Shown here piece after piece: positions 14,799-14,923 of a DNA stretch of 14,923 bases; within the stretch, counting starts at the first letter, position 1; each line of letters starts with the position of its first letter. This DNA comes from an uncultured Clostridia bacterium. Lineage in GTDB: Bacteria; Bacillota; Clostridia; Oscillospirales; CAG-272. The DNA is taken from assembly GCA_945485605.1 (NCBI GenBank), contig CALYSG010000029.1:1-14923 (forward strand). The letters are read 5' to 3'. A model generated the notes under the pieces. That model ran no database searches. It was not told the DNA's origin and worked only from the letters and a program-made list of their open reading frames with translations. The translations under genes were made by a program, and so were the position numbers.

Positions 14799-14923
14799 TT
14801 AAAGTTTATTTATCATCGAATTTATTCTTGTTCTAACTCTGTCGGCTCCGAGAATATTCATTACGGTGCACATATCGGGCGAGTTGAGCTTTCCGGTCAC
14901 GGCGACTCGGATAAACATACTGA
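14799..14923 (-). CDS. gltX: Glutamate--tRNA ligase, C-terminal end (partial)
   Basis: Only the last 40 codons are in the window, ending in TAA at 14801-14799; the gene starts beyond 14923. The peptide contains IRVAVTGKLNSPDMCTVMNILG followed, four residues later, by VRTRI. This matches the end of the GluRS anticodon-binding domain, where the family typically reads 'iRvAlTGk...P.l...l.lLGkervl.Ri'. The stop is 13 bases before the glnS ATG, so the two genes are probably co-transcribed. The catalytic motifs are out of view, so whether this GluRS is discriminating (tRNA-Glu only) or not cannot be judged. A member of the closely related GlnRS family is unlikely because this C-terminal motif is of bacterial GluRS type. 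Confidence 0.8.
   Translation of the reverse strand, partial: SMFIRVAVTGKLNSPDMCTVMNILGADRVRTRINSMINKL

Noticed and set aside
1..14923. Search by eye for CRISPR arrays, insertion sequence ends, tRNA genes and phage or defence genes
   Set aside because: Nothing was found. There are no regular repeats, no transposase or integrase motifs, and gene spacing leaves no room for a tRNA except the T-box leader, which is explained.

Overview
The window looks like chromosomal DNA from an uncultured or little-studied Gram-positive anaerobe of class Clostridia. The evidence is the sporulation-linked yqfD/phoH/ybeY/era/recO gene order, a T-box riboswitch, a MutS2, a YitT-family membrane protein, strong AAGGA-type ribosome binding sites, and medium GC content with frequent ATA and AGG codons. 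A lineage near Oscillospirales or Christensenellales is plausible but cannot be settled from this sequence. Nearly every base is assigned. I see no phage, insertion sequence, CRISPR array, rRNA or tRNA gene.

Left half, plus strand (1-7768). A tightly packed run reads yqfD (3' end only), phoH, ybeY, era, recO, mutS2 and a HAD phosphatase. Four junctions (phoH/ybeY, ybeY/era, era/recO, mutS2/HAD) overlap by 1-4 bases, so the run is probably one translationally coupled operon. It combines ribosome and rRNA maturation (YbeY, Era, probably PhoH), recombinational repair (RecO) and MutS2. Compared with the Bacillus subtilis order, pgpH is absent between phoH and ybeY, and dgkA and cdd are absent between ybeY and era. 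After a short intergenic region with a clear extended -10 promoter comes a single divergent ribose-phosphate pyrophosphokinase. It ends at a 16-bp-stem hairpin that can terminate transcription from both sides.

Right half, minus strand (read from 14923 down to 7834). First come gltX (3' end only), glnS and a DUF1294 small membrane protein, in one closely spaced group. A promoter overlapping the DUF1294 stop codon then starts a T-box leader. It has the canonical T-box motif, a UGGU tRNA-end-binding bulge, a 12-bp terminator, and UUU/UUC as the only obvious specifier candidates. The leader controls a four-gene operon: a MazG-like nucleotide pyrophosphohydrolase, pheS, a YitT-family membrane protein, then pheT. 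The two subunits of phenylalanyl-tRNA synthetase are thus separated by an unrelated membrane protein and preceded by a nucleotide hydrolase. All should be induced together when tRNA-Phe is uncharged.

Most of the window is ordinary housekeeping DNA. The points most worth a second look are the composition of the T-box-controlled pheST operon, the divergent PRPP synthetase with a changed PRPP loop, and the adjacent gltX-glnS pair. I found no strong case for a wholly new system.
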